Assembly: GCF_000523515.1 (NCBI RefSeq)
Contig: NZ_AWRU01000008.1
Coordinates: 112,338 to 176,337 of the forward strand
From: Pedobacter sp. V48
Lineage (GTDB): Bacteria; Bacteroidota; Bacteroidia; Sphingobacteriales; Sphingobacteriaceae
Reading direction: 5' to 3'
Length of the DNA stretch: 64,000 bases
The notes under the pieces were generated by a model that worked only from the letters and a program-made list of their open reading frames with translations, had not been told where the DNA came from and did no database searches. The translations under genes were made by a program, and so were the position numbers. Shown one piece after another: positions 26,894 through 36,426 of this stretch. How positions within the stretch are numbered: position 1 is the first letter of the stretch; each line of letters starts with the position of its first letter.

Positions 26894-28471
26894 ATGAAAA
26901 AAATATTTTTAATGGTGTTTGCTTTGATCGTACTCAACTCCTGCACCAAGAATTTCGAAGAGATAAATACAAATCCAAATCAAATAACAGATAAAATGTT
27001 GGAGCAGGACTTTAATCTGGTTGGATCTTCCTTCTCAGTGATGTTATTTAACCTGATGGGCCACCAAATTGAAGAAGACCTGTGTTATGACAACTGGATG
27101 GGATATATGGGCTCTCCAACCCCTTATGTTGCAGGTGTAAACAATACCACTTATTACCTGCGCTGGATTGATGCCTATTGGAATCGTATATATGGTAGCG
27201 TAATGTCTCCCTCAAAACAGGTAATACAGCTTGCTGAAGAAAAAGAATTGCCATTATTCGGAGATTGGGCAAAATTGGTCAGGATATTAGCCATATCGAA
27301 ATTAACGGCTATCTATGGTCCTGTGATCTATTCGAATTATGGCACTTCGGGCTTAGGTTCGATCAAATACGACAAGGAGTCGGATCTATATAACAATCTG
27401 TTTACACAGTTAGATGAGATTGAAACAAATTTCAAAGCCAACACATCGTACACCGGATTTACCAAATTCGACCCAAGCTATAAAGGCAACATCGCTTCCT
27501 GGTTAAAATTACTTAATTCAGTACGTTTCCGCCTGGCCATGCGTTTGGTTAAGGTTAGCCCTATAGTTGCTAAAACACAGGGAGAAAAAGCCCTGGCTGA
27601 CCCAGTTGGGTTAATCAATACCAATGCAGAGAATTTCCTTATTTCGTTAAATGGAGAGGTAATGCCTGTTTCGATGATTTCTTTTGACTGGAATGATACC
27701 CGTATGGGTGCAACCATGGAATCTTTTATGGTGGGTTTAAAAGATGGACGTATGAATAAATACTTTGCTGAAGTAAGTGATGCCAGTTTAGTTACTGACC
27801 ATCCTGCATACAAATATAAAGGTATTCGCAGCGGCGCTTTCATAAATGCCAAAGATGACAGAGTTTCCTATTCTACAGTGAGTACAGATTTCAAATCAGT
27901 GCAAAACAGAAGAGGGTTTACTGCATCGGAAATAGCTTTTTTGAAAGCCGAAGCAGCATTAAGAGGATGGGCAAACGCAGGAGATGCTAAAACAAACTAT
28001 GAAAATGGAGTACGCCTTTCTTTTGCCGACTGGGGAGCCGCAGGTGTTGATGCCTATTTGGCTGATGCAACAAGTAAACCAATCAACTATATTGACCCAA
28101 AAGACAGTAAAAATAATTTCACAGCACTTTCTACCATTACCATAGCCTGGGATGCTGGTGACGCTAATGAACTGAAACTGGAAAAAATCATCACACAAAA
28201 ATACTTGGCTACTTTTACCAATACGTTAGAAGCATGGGTAGATTTTAGAAGGACAGGCTATCCTAAAATTCCACATGTTGCTAAAAATGACAGTAGCCCG
28301 GATTGGGGTGTAATAACAGCCGACCAATGGATAAAACGACTCGTATTTGTGCCCGCAGAAAGGACCGGTAATACTGCTGCTGTTGCCGAAGCTGCGACTT
28401 TTTTAAGCTCCGGTAAAGACGATATTGCATCACGCTTATGGTGGGATACTACCACTCCAGGTAATTTCTAG
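26894..28471 (+). CDS. SusD/RagB-family lipoprotein (locus 2)
   Basis: A 525-residue lipoprotein with a lipobox at Cys 17 (LNSC) and the FEEINTNPNQIT start shared in type with the SusD of the neighbouring locus. KLTAIYGPVIYS corresponds to DTYGDIPYS there. It should form a SusCD lid complex with the preceding transporter, 12 bases upstream. No enzyme gene follows; a terminator closes the two-gene unit. The substrate is not known. Confidence 0.9.
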   Translation: MKKIFLMVFALIVLNSCTKNFEEINTNPNQITDKMLEQDFNLVGSSFSVMLFNLMGHQIEEDLCYDNWMGYMGSPTPYVAGVNNTTYYLRWIDAYWNRIYGSVMSPSKQVIQLAEEKELPLFGDWAKLVRILAISKLTAIYGPVIYSNYGTSGLGSIKYDKESDLYNNLFTQLDEIETNFKANTSYTGFTKFDPSYKGNIASWLKLLNSVRFRLAMRLVKVSPIVAKTQGEKALADPVGLINTNAENFLISLNGEVMPVSMISFDWNDTRMGATMESFMVGLKDGRMNKYFAEVSDASLVTDHPAYKYKGIRSGAFINAKDDRVSYSTVSTDFKSVQNRRGFTASEIAFLKAEAALRGWANAGDAKTNYENGVRLSFADWGAAGVDAYLADATSKPINYIDPKDSKNNFTALSTITIAWDAGDANELKLEKIITQKYLATFTNTLEAWVDFRRTGYPKIPHVAKNDSSPDWGVITADQWIKRLVFVPAERTGNTAAVAEAATFLSSGKDDIASRLWWDTTTPGNF

Positions 28472-28492
28472 ACTTTTTCCAATAACAATTCC

Positions 28493-28520
28493 AAATGGCT
28501 GCCTTATGGCGGCCATTTTT
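28493..28520 (+). terminator. Rho-independent terminator after susCD locus 2
   Basis: Stem AAATGGCTGCC (28493-28503) pairs with GGCGGCCATTT (28508-28518) with one wobble and loop TTAT, followed by T residues. Confidence 0.85.
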
Positions 28521-28643
28521 GTAACCCGGCTAATTGCCAGAAGATCAGGAAATAGCGCTCTTGACATAATACTGACAGGTAAAATCCCTTAAAAAAGGGT
28601 TATCTGTTGATTTTATGTTACTTTTGTTCATTATACGTTATAA

Positions 28644-29837
28644 ATGGATACTACTTCAAAACTAGCTCTGATTTTAAACGATCCAGATCTGCCTGAGGCA
28701 CTTAAAGCAATTGCACAAAAGGTACAAAATCAAGAAAGGATTACTTTTGACGAGGGTGTTTACCTTTATGAACATGCCGAACTTGGATACCTTGGTACTT
28801 TAGCTAATCACATAAGAGAGCAAAAGCACGGTGATAAAACTTATTTCAACCGTAATTTTCATTTAGAGCCGACTAACCTTTGTGTTTATGACTGTAAATT
28901 CTGTTCATATTCTCGCTTAATTAAGCAGAAAGAAGAGGGCTGGGCCCTAACGATGGAGGAAATGCTCGACGTGGTTAAAAAGTATGACAACGAACCTGTT
29001 ACCGAAGTGCATATTGTAGGCGGGGTTTTACCTCAATACGATGTTGCCTTTTATTCTGCGTTGTTTACTGCAATTAAAAAACACCGTCCTGAGCTTCATG
29101 TTAAAGCATTAACACCCGTAGAATATCATTATATATTTAAAAAAGCTAAAATTGACTATGCCACCGGTATGAAGTTAATGAAAGAGGCCGGGTTAGAGTC
29201 AATTCCAGGAGGAGGGGCAGAGATCTTTCATCCTGAGGTAAGAGAGCTGATATCTAAAGATAAATGTACAGGCGAACAATGGCTTGCCATACACGAAGAA
29301 TGGCATAAGCTGGGGATGCGTTCCAATGCAACAATGTTATATGGTCATATCGAAAAATATGAACATCGTGTAGATCACATGGAACAATTACGTCAGTTAC
29401 AAGATAAGACAGGAGGTTTTCAGACTTTTATTCCACTTAAATTCAGGAATCAGCACAACCAGATGAGCAATGTGCCGGAAGTATCTGTAATTGAAGATCT
29501 GAGGAACTACGCAATTGCGCGTATTTACATGGATAACTTTGACCATATTAAAGCCTATTGGGCAATGATCAGCAGGCAAACTGCTCAACTTTCATTAAAT
29601 TTTGGAGTAGACGATATAGATGGTACGTTGGATGATACCACTAAAATCTATTCAATGGCCGGTGCCGAAGAGCAAACTCCTGCAATGAGTACACAAGACC
29701 TCGTTAATCTGATAAAACAGGTGAAACGTCAACCTATTGAAAGAGATACTTTATATAATGTGGTAACCGATTACACTGATTTCGTTTTTGAGGATGAAGT
29801 GAAACCTCAATACTACAAATTACCCGTAATTAACTAA
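28644..29837 (+). CDS. mqnE: Aminofutalosine synthase (radical SAM)
   Basis: A 397-residue radical SAM enzyme of the futalosine menaquinone pathway. The Fe-S motif is CVYDCKFCSY (CxxxCxxC) at about residues 78-87; HIVGGVLP, ESIPGGGAEIF and SNATMLYGHIE are typical of MqnE, which joins the MqnA product with SAM to make aminofutalosine. MqnC is a close relative, but its length and adjacency to mqnA favour MqnE. A -7-like TACTTTTG lies at 28619-28626. Its stop overlaps the start of the next gene by one base (TAATG). Confidence 0.9.
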   Translation: MDTTSKLALILNDPDLPEALKAIAQKVQNQERITFDEGVYLYEHAELGYLGTLANHIREQKHGDKTYFNRNFHLEPTNLCVYDCKFCSYSRLIKQKEEGWALTMEEMLDVVKKYDNEPVTEVHIVGGVLPQYDVAFYSALFTAIKKHRPELHVKALTPVEYHYIFKKAKIDYATGMKLMKEAGLESIPGGGAEIFHPEVRELISKDKCTGEQWLAIHEEWHKLGMRSNATMLYGHIEKYEHRVDHMEQLRQLQDKTGGFQTFIPLKFRNQHNQMSNVPEVSVIEDLRNYAIARIYMDNFDHIKAYWAMISRQTAQLSLNFGVDDIDGTLDDTTKIYSMAGAEEQTPAMSTQDLVNLIKQVKRQPIERDTLYNVVTDYTDFVFEDEVKPQYYKLPVIN

Positions 29838-30448
29838 TGGATAAGGAAATATACATCATCAGGCATGGTGAAACAGAATTAAATAAACTAGGAATTGTAC
29901 AGGGCAGGGGAATAAACAGCGATCTTAATGATACCGGACGGAGTCAGGCTGCTGCTTTTTATGCCAGGTATAAAAATGTCCCCTTTGAAAAGATTTATAC
30001 TTCAAAACTAAAACGTACACATCAAACGGTTCAGGGATTTATTGATGCCGGAATTCCATGGGAACAGGTAGCAGGTTTAGATGAGCTTGCATGGGGCAAG
30101 TGGGAAGGGAAGCCTAATGATGATAATGCAATAGCAGCGTTTAAAGCTATAGTTACGGCCTGGGATGAAGGCGATTATGATGCACAATTTGAAGGTGGAG
30201 AAAGCCCTAATCAGGTTTTGGCCAGACTTAAAGAAGCGGTAGACCTTATCAAATCCAAAAAAGAAGAAAAGCTGATCTTGATTTGTATGCATGGTCGTGC
30301 AATGCGTTTATTGCTGTGCTTGCTGATGAATAAACCTTTGTCCGAAATGGGAGATTTTCCACACCAAAATACAACACTTTATAAAGTTGAACTTACTGGC
30401 GATGAATTTAACATCGTTGAGTTTAATAATACCGACCATTTAAAATAA
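29837..30448 (+). CDS. Histidine phosphatase family protein
   Basis: A 203-residue branch of the phosphoglycerate-mutase-like phosphatases. The phosphorylated His is in IIRHGETELN near the N-terminus, a second Arg in TSKLKRTHQT, and the second His in ICMHGRAMRLLLC. It overlaps mqnE by one base and ends 5 bases before mqnA, so all three are one operon. The substrate is unknown. Its place between mqnE and mqnA suggests a role in menaquinone precursor metabolism or salvage, but that is inference from position only. Confidence 0.85.
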   Translation: MDKEIYIIRHGETELNKLGIVQGRGINSDLNDTGRSQAAAFYARYKNVPFEKIYTSKLKRTHQTVQGFIDAGIPWEQVAGLDELAWGKWEGKPNDDNAIAAFKAIVTAWDEGDYDAQFEGGESPNQVLARLKEAVDLIKSKKEEKLILICMHGRAMRLLLCLLMNKPLSEMGDFPHQNTTLYKVELTGDEFNIVEFNNTDHLK

Positions 30449-30453
30449 TTCCT

Positions 30454-31179
30454 TTGAGTAATATTAAAATATCTGCAGTTTCCTATACAAATACTAAGCC
30501 CTTCATTTACGGAATTGAGCATTCGGAAATTTTAAATAAGATAGATCTAAGTTTAGATATACCCTCAGATTGTGCTGCTAAACTAATTAATAACCAGGTT
30601 GATATAGGGTTAATTCCTGTTGCTGCCATACCGCATGTACCTAATGCTAATATCGTTGCAGATTACTGTATTGGATCAATTGGCGCAGTAAATTCTGTGT
30701 TTATTTTTAGCGATGTTGAAGTTTCAGAAATTAAAACGGTAAGATTAGATAGTCATTCCCGTACCTCAAATAATCTTGCAAAAGTATTGTTGAAATTTCA
30801 CTGGAAACTGGATGTAGAATTTATTACAGATATCGATGCAAAAACTGATGCAATAGTGTTAATAGGCGACAGAACTTTTGGTAAAAAGGCTGATTATGCT
30901 TTTGCTTATGATATGGGTCAGCAATGGATGGATTTTACAGGCCTGCCATTTGTTTATGCCGCCTGGGTTGCCAACAAAACTATTCCTCAATCTTTTATTG
31001 ATGAATTTAATGAAGCACTGGCTTTTGGGTTAGGTCATCGTGCAGAGCTGTTAAAAGACTTGCCTGCTCGCGATGATTTTGATTTGAATGATTACCTTTT
31101 TCATAAGCTCGATTTTGATCTTACCGAAAAGAAAAGAGAAGCACTGGACTTATTCCTTTCTTACATTGCCAGGCTTTAA
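30454..31179 (+). CDS. mqnA: Chorismate dehydratase (menaquinone pathway)
   Basis: A 241-residue MqnA, a periplasmic-binding-protein-fold enzyme that dehydrates chorismate to 3-[(1-carboxyvinyl)oxy]benzoate. Typical segments are SAVSYTNTKPFIYGIE, DIGLIPVAAIPHVPNA, LDSHSRTSNNLAKVLL and FVYAAWVANK. It starts at a TTG 5 bases after the phosphatase stop; no ATG is available before the conserved text. It supplies the substrate of MqnE in the same operon. Confidence 0.9.
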   Translation: MSNIKISAVSYTNTKPFIYGIEHSEILNKIDLSLDIPSDCAAKLINNQVDIGLIPVAAIPHVPNANIVADYCIGSIGAVNSVFIFSDVEVSEIKTVRLDSHSRTSNNLAKVLLKFHWKLDVEFITDIDAKTDAIVLIGDRTFGKKADYAFAYDMGQQWMDFTGLPFVYAAWVANKTIPQSFIDEFNEALAFGLGHRAELLKDLPARDDFDLNDYLFHKLDFDLTEKKREALDLFLSYIARL

Positions 31180-31265
31180 ACCTATAAACATTTTTTAAAT
31201 TTTCAACAAATCATAAAGCCTACACATCAAGATAGTATCTTTACGATTTTGTAAACAGAATCATT

Positions 31266-33875
31266 TTGGCTAAAGATAATACTAAAGAAACCCCGTTAAT
31301 GCAACAATACAATGCTATCAAAGCAAAGTATCCCGGAGCATTATTACTATTTAGGGTTGGCGATTTCTATGAAACATTTGGCGAGGATGCAGTTAAAACA
31401 GCGCAGATATTAGGTATCGTACTTACCAGAAGAGGTACAGGGCCAAATGGTGCTTTGGAATTAGCTGGTTTTCCTCATCATTCATTAGATAATTATCTTT
31501 CAAAGTTAGTTAGGGCAGGCCAGAGGGTGGCTATTTGCGACCAGCTGGAAGATCCCAAAACAACAAAAACAATTGTTAAAAGAGGGGTTACAGAACTGGT
31601 TACACCGGGGGTAGCTTACAATGACAATATATTAAGCCAGAAATCTAACAATTATCTGGCTGCCGTTTATTTCGATAAGAATTCAATAGGTGTATCTTTT
31701 GCAGATATCTCAACTGGCGAATTCCTGGTTGCACAGGGCGATGCCGAATACATAGATAAGCTTTTGCAAGGTTTTAAGCCAAATGAAGTAGTTTTTCAGA
31801 AAAGCAAAAGAAAAGAGTTCCTGGAGAATTTTGGCGACAAGTTTTATACTTTTCAGCTAGACGACTGGGCATTTACCAGTGATTACGCTAATGAAATTTT
31901 AACCAAACACTTTGAAGTAACTTCTTTAAAAGGATTTGGTGTTGATAAACTGCAAACCGGTATTGTAGCTGCGGGAGTTGTTCTTCATTATTTAAATGAA
32001 ACTGAGCACCGCAATTTAAAACACATTTCTTCCATCTCTCGTTTAGAAGAGGATAAATATGTGTGGTTAGATCGCTTTACCATCAGAAACCTGGAATTGG
32101 TTAGTTCTACAAATGATAATGCCATTACGCTTTTCGAAGTGCTTGATCAAACATCGACCCCAATGGGTGCCCGTTTGCTGCACAAATGGATCATAATGCC
32201 ATTGAAGGAATTAAAACCTATCGAGGAGCGTTTAGGCGTGGTGGGCTTCCTGATTAAAAAAGAAGCGCTTTTAGAAGAATTCTTAACCCATATTAAGCAG
32301 ATTGGTGATTTAGAAAGATTGATTTCTAAAGTAGGGTTACAAAAAGTAGGTCCAAGGGAACTTTGTCAGCTAAAAAAAGCACTATATCATATAGAATCTG
32401 TTAAAAAGATAGCAGAAGAGGTCAAAAATCCATTCTTGTCTGTTCTTGCAGATCAGCTAAACCCATGTTTAACCATCAGAGAAAAGCTGGAAAGAGAATT
32501 GCAGGAAGATCCTCCCGCTTTATTAATCAAAGGGAATGTAATAGCTGATGGGATTGATGAGAATCTAGACAGGCTTAGAAAAATAGCCTTTGGTGGTAAA
32601 GATTACCTGGTTGAAATTCAAAAGAGAGAAGCTGCCGCTACTGGTATCCCGTCTTTAAAAGTAGCTTTTAATAATGTTTTCGGTTATTACCTTGAGGTTA
32701 CCCATACCCATAAAGATAAAGTACCTGCAGACTGGATCAGAAAACAAACACTAGTAAATGCGGAAAGATACATTACACCCGAACTAAAGCAATACGAAGA
32801 GCAGATACTTGGTGCTGAAGAAAAAATTCAGCAGATAGAGATTCGTTTGTACAGTGAATTGGTGTATCAGGTAGCTGCATACATTAAGCAGATTCAGTTA
32901 AATGCCTTCCAGATTGCTCAATTAGATGTGTTATTGTGCTTTGCCCAGCTGGCCATTAAAAATCACTACGTTAAGCCCGAAATTACTACAGGAAAAGCAT
33001 TAGATATTAAAGGCGGAAGGCATCCTGTAATAGAAAAAAGGTTGCCTGTAGGCGAGGAGTACATCACCAATGATGTGTTTTTAGATAACGATACCCAGCA
33101 GATCATCATCATTACCGGTCCCAATATGTCTGGTAAGTCCGCTATATTAAGGCAAACTGGTCTCATTGTTCTGATGGCTCAAATGGGTTGTTTTGTGCCT
33201 GCAAAAGCAGCAAGCATAGGACTAATAGATAAGATATTTACCCGTGTAGGTGCTTCTGATAATCTTTCTTCAGGCGAAAGTACGTTCATGGTAGAAATGA
33301 ATGAAACTGCAAGTATCCTAAACAATATATCAGATAACAGTTTAATTCTGCTTGACGAAATTGGTAGGGGAACAAGTACTTACGATGGTATTTCTATTGC
33401 ATGGGCAATCGCAGAATTTTTGCATACGCATCCAACCGCACGCCCAAAAACATTGTTTGCTACCCACTATCATGAGTTAAATGAACTTGCAAATACCATG
33501 AGTCGCGTTAAAAACTTTAATGTATCCATTAAAGAGGTCTCAAATAAAGTGATCTTCCTGCGTAAACTAGTGCCTGGGGGAAGTGAACACAGTTTTGGTA
33601 TACATGTTGCTAAAATGGCTGGTATGCCTCCTAAACTGATTAATAGGGCAAATGAGATCCTTAAAAAACTTGAAATAGACAGAACTGAAGGGCAAAGTAT
33701 TAAAGATAGCATTAAGAAGGTTCAGAATCAGGCTTATCAGCTGCAGATGTTTGCTATTGATGATCCTGTTTTAGTCAAGATAAGAGATACACTTAATAAC
33801 CTGGATGTGAATATACTTACTCCGGTTGAAGCACTTTTAAAGCTCGATGAAATACAACGAATAATAAAACAATAA
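31266..33875 (+). CDS. mutS: DNA mismatch repair protein MutS
   Basis: An 869-residue MutS. The mismatch-reading motif [11 protein letters not shown] is near residues 32-42, with the connector, lever and clamp domains following. The ATPase domain holds Walker [16 protein letters not shown], the [11 protein letters not shown] loop and Walker [17 protein letters not shown], and ends with the FATHYHEL His switch. Full-length for MutS1. The start is TTG ([15 protein letters not shown]), the only start before the conserved N-terminus. It is followed 5 bases later by an NlpC/P60 lipoprotein. Confidence 0.96.
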   Translation: MAKDNTKETPLMQQYNAIKAKYPGALLLFRVGDFYETFGEDAVKTAQILGIVLTRRGTGPNGALELAGFPHHSLDNYLSKLVRAGQRVAICDQLEDPKTTKTIVKRGVTELVTPGVAYNDNILSQKSNNYLAAVYFDKNSIGVSFADISTGEFLVAQGDAEYIDKLLQGFKPNEVVFQKSKRKEFLENFGDKFYTFQLDDWAFTSDYANEILTKHFEVTSLKGFGVDKLQTGIVAAGVVLHYLNETEHRNLKHISSISRLEEDKYVWLDRFTIRNLELVSSTNDNAITLFEVLDQTSTPMGARLLHKWIIMPLKELKPIEERLGVVGFLIKKEALLEEFLTHIKQIGDLERLISKVGLQKVGPRELCQLKKALYHIESVKKIAEEVKNPFLSVLADQLNPCLTIREKLERELQEDPPALLIKGNVIADGIDENLDRLRKIAFGGKDYLVEIQKREAAATGIPSLKVAFNNVFGYYLEVTHTHKDKVPADWIRKQTLVNAERYITPELKQYEEQILGAEEKIQQIEIRLYSELVYQVAAYIKQIQLNAFQIAQLDVLLCFAQLAIKNHYVKPEITTGKALDIKGGRHPVIEKRLPVGEEYITNDVFLDNDTQQIIIITGPNMSGKSAILRQTGLIVLMAQMGCFVPAKAASIGLIDKIFTRVGASDNLSSGESTFMVEMNETASILNNISDNSLILLDEIGRGTSTYDGISIAWAIAEFLHTHPTARPKTLFATHYHELNELANTMSRVKNFNVSIKEVSNKVIFLRKLVPGGSEHSFGIHVAKMAGMPPKLINRANEILKKLEIDRTEGQSIKDSIKKVQNQAYQLQMFAIDDPVLVKIRDTLNNLDVNILTPVEALLKLDEIQRIIKQ

Positions 33876-33880
33876 AGGCT

Positions 33881-34399
33881 ATGATGATTTTGGATACGCA
33901 GAAAAACAATATTAAAGCTGTACTATTTGTACTTATGTTAATCGTGTTGTCTTCTTGCGGTTCAAGAAAAGCAAGTGTAAAGCCTAACCCAAATTCAGCC
34001 TCTAAGATTGCTTATGCTATGTCTCATTTAAAAAGCAAGCAATTGTATCGCTTTATTAACGACTGGACAGGGGTAAGGTATCGTTTGGGTGGACTAGATA
34101 AACGTGGTATAGATTGTTCAGGCTTTGCTTTCTTATTGCAGAAAGATATTTATGGCAATAGCCTGCCGAGAAGGTCCCGTGATCAGGCCGAAACAATTAA
34201 AGAAAAAAATATTAGCCAATTAAAAGAAGGAGATCTTATTTTTTTCTCTTTCGGCGGTGGTGCGGTAGATCATGTTGGAATATATCTTAACGACACTTAT
34301 TTTGTTCATGCATCTACAACCCGTGGGGTAGTAGTTGATGACTTAACACTTCCTGCTTATCAAAAAGCGATGGTTAAAGCAGGTTCTTTTAGAAACTAA
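33881..34399 (+). CDS. NlpC/P60 (C40) cell-wall peptidase lipoprotein
   Basis: A 172-residue predicted lipoprotein (lipobox LSSC, Cys 26) with an NlpC/P60 domain. The catalytic Cys is in GIDCSGFAFLLQ, the His in VDHVGIYL and the third polar residue in FVHAS. These enzymes cut D-Glu-mDAP bonds in peptidoglycan stem peptides. It is tightly linked to mutS upstream (5 bases) and to a 39-residue membrane protein downstream (3 bases). Confidence 0.9.
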   Translation: MMILDTQKNNIKAVLFVLMLIVLSSCGSRKASVKPNPNSASKIAYAMSHLKSKQLYRFINDWTGVRYRLGGLDKRGIDCSGFAFLLQKDIYGNSLPRRSRDQAETIKEKNISQLKEGDLIFFSFGGGAVDHVGIYLNDTYFVHASTTRGVVVDDLTLPAYQKAMVKAGSFRN

Positions 34400-34402
34400 A
34401 CT

Positions 34403-34522
34403 ATGTCAGAACAGAAACAAGATTCTTTTTGGAATAAGTATAAACGCTTTGCCACAACCGAAATTCTGATGTACCTCATCATGATTATCGGAATCGCCCT
34501 TGGAATTATATTTCTAAGTTAA
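34403..34522 (+). CDS. 39-residue single-span membrane protein
   Basis: A short frame starting 3 bases after the NlpC/P60 gene. It has a charged, aromatic N-terminal half (QDSFWNKYKRFATTE) and a hydrophobic C-terminal half (MYLIMIIGIALGIIFLS) that makes one membrane helix. The clean amphipathic layout and tight spacing argue that it is a real gene in the mutS operon. Its stop codon overlaps the stop of the convergent DUF3857 gene. Function unknown. Confidence 0.65.
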   Translation: MSEQKQDSFWNKYKRFATTEILMYLIMIIGIALGIIFLS

Positions 34523-36426
34523 TTTGTTTTAAAAATCACCTTACTATTATCTGAACTACTTACATCACTAAAGAAACGCATAAAGCTTTCATATTTATCA
34601 GCAGGATATGTTCCATTGTTTAAAATAAATTTTCTGTTATATATCAACTTTTTACCCTCCATTGTAACTTTTACAGCATAGCTGCCAAATGGCGATTTAA
34701 TTTCCCTGTCGTTAGGTTTAGCCTCAATACTATACCCCTCAGGCAGGTTGTATATGATTTCATCCTCATCTGTAAAACCTCTGTTTACATATACGGGTAA
34801 TGTTCTGTTTCTAACCTCAGGAATGGAGTTGGTTTTGTTAAATGCATTAAGTACCATATAAATTCTGTCATTTGTACGGGGTGCATACTTCTGAATAGTT
34901 AGATCTAAGGATTCTGAGGTAACAGGATTACTATCTTTTCTTTGGGCAAGTTTAAGATTGCTAAAATCAATATTGTCAATGTCATACTCTTCTTTTAGCA
35001 ATTTTAACTGCTCAGATGAAGGCTTACTAATGATACGACGATAATTGTCATACTGGGAGCCACTAAAGTCGGTGTGCAGCTTGCCATTAATATTACCATC
35101 CTTATCTAAATTAAGCTCTGCCTTACGTTTTAGTAGGCTCGCAGCAGTAGTTAAGGCTGGTGTTTTTATTAATTTACCACCTTCTTCTGTGCAGGCCAAT
35201 ACCACACGGTCGTCAGTAAAACTTCCTAAATATCCAAATGGACTATCCTGACTGGTACACTCTAACCAGGTGGTATCACTTTTAAGTGGTACACATAAAA
35301 TGATATGGTTTCCCTGATCCATACTTGCAAACTCAGCATCCATACTTTTTTTATAGCTATCGCCATATACCACACAATAAAGACTGTTTATGCCAACGGC
35401 CTTTAATAAACTTTGTGTGTAGTTTACCAGGGCTTTACAGTCGCCATAAGAAACACGGTGTACTTCTGCTGCTTCAAAAGGCTGGAAGCCTCCTATACCA
35501 ATCTGAACACTAATGTATCTTGTTTTCTTCTGCACATACTCATAGATCTTTTTTGCCTTCTCTTTATCACTGTCTAATCCTTTTACCAGGTTGTTCATCT
35601 CCTGTATAATATCTGGCGATAGTGTTTGTCTCGTTTTTACAAGGTCATCATAAACCCATTTTCCTAATTCCTGCCAGTTACTATAACTTCCTTTATGTCC
35701 ATAATAAGTAAACTGTTCAGGCGCTATTTTCACGTAGGTAAGGTAATTGTCAGGATCAGGAGCATAGGGTTCACGCTTAATCGCGTTTAGGTTAGTCACC
35801 TTCCACGTCCGACTAACAACCTTATCTGATTTTACTACCTCTGCATTCCCTTTGTAGTTGTATTCTTTTATACGTATTTTATCATCAGGTTTCGAGATAA
35901 ACGTGTAGCTGGTGTTCTCTACAGAAACATCAGAATAGGGTGTAGCGTACCAATCAGGGATGATAAGATTTTGTTTAAACCTAATTTCATATTCGTACGA
36001 GATCGTATAAGGATAAGTTAAAACATTAGGACTATACCTCTTAATCCGGGCATCTTCAAACAAAGAAAAATCACTAACAGCACTTTCATCCAGAAAGTTA
36101 CTTAAAGAAAACTTCCCGCTTGGCTTTCCAAAAGAATCCATAATAATTCCCTTTACACCTTTAATGGAGGTGGCTTTGTTGTAAAAAAGCACCAAAGCTG
36201 CCGCCTGGTCTCCATTCTTATTCAGAACAGTAACGGTTTTTTTAACATTAAGGATAACATTCTCTGGAGCACGCATATCTATGGTCGTCTCCATATATCT
36301 GATTACAGCATTAGCACGACTTTTTAATGCAGAAGGAATATTTTCTACATTATAATCGGGTTGCTCCTGAGCGTATCCTTTAAAGGTAACAGCAATAAAA
36401 ATCAGAAGTAATAATCTCTTCAGCAT
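34519..36426 (-). CDS. DUF3857/transglutaminase-like exported protein with catalytic triad
   Basis: A 635-residue exported protein: signal peptide to about residue 19, an N-terminal DUF3857 beta-rich domain (about 50-230), then a transglutaminase-like domain with the Cys in SYGDCKALVNYTQ (about 330), His in DQGNHIILCV and Asp/Glu in the TTWLECTSQ strand. The triad appears intact, so it could act as a peptidase or amide-transfer enzyme in the periplasm or at the surface. It starts immediately after its paralog's stop, so the two are co-expressed. The substrate is not known. Confidence 0.85.
   Translation of the reverse strand: MLKRLLLLIFIAVTFKGYAQEQPDYNVENIPSALKSRANAVIRYMETTIDMRAPENVILNVKKTVTVLNKNGDQAAALVLFYNKATSIKGVKGIIMDSFGKPSGKFSLSNFLDESAVSDFSLFEDARIKRYSPNVLTYPYTISYEYEIRFKQNLIIPDWYATPYSDVSVENTSYTFISKPDDKIRIKEYNYKGNAEVVKSDKVVSRTWKVTNLNAIKREPYAPDPDNYLTYVKIAPEQFTYYGHKGSYSNWQELGKWVYDDLVKTRQTLSPDIIQEMNNLVKGLDSDKEKAKKIYEYVQKKTRYISVQIGIGGFQPFEAAEVHRVSYGDCKALVNYTQSLLKAVGINSLYCVVYGDSYKKSMDAEFASMDQGNHIILCVPLKSDTTWLECTSQDSPFGYLGSFTDDRVVLACTEEGGKLIKTPALTTAASLLKRKAELNLDKDGNINGKLHTDFSGSQYDNYRRIISKPSSEQLKLLKEEYDIDNIDFSNLKLAQRKDSNPVTSESLDLTIQKYAPRTNDRIYMVLNAFNKTNSIPEVRNRTLPVYVNRGFTDEDEIIYNLPEGYSIEAKPNDREIKSPFGSYAVKVTMEGKKLIYNRKFILNNGTYPADKYESFMRFFSDVSSSDNSKVIFKTN

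Noticed and set aside
27478-27852. A 124-codon open frame on the minus strand inside susD locus 2
   Set aside because: Shadow of the SusD frame with no recognisable features.
30592-30660. A possible frameshift or truncation in mqnA because of its TTG start
   Set aside because: Length and conserved segments run from the first residues to the normal end; the TTG simply serves as start.
33121-33150. A defective MutS Walker A because Ala follows GKS
   Set aside because: The essential Gly-Lys-Ser is intact and Ala at the next position is compatible with function in the family.
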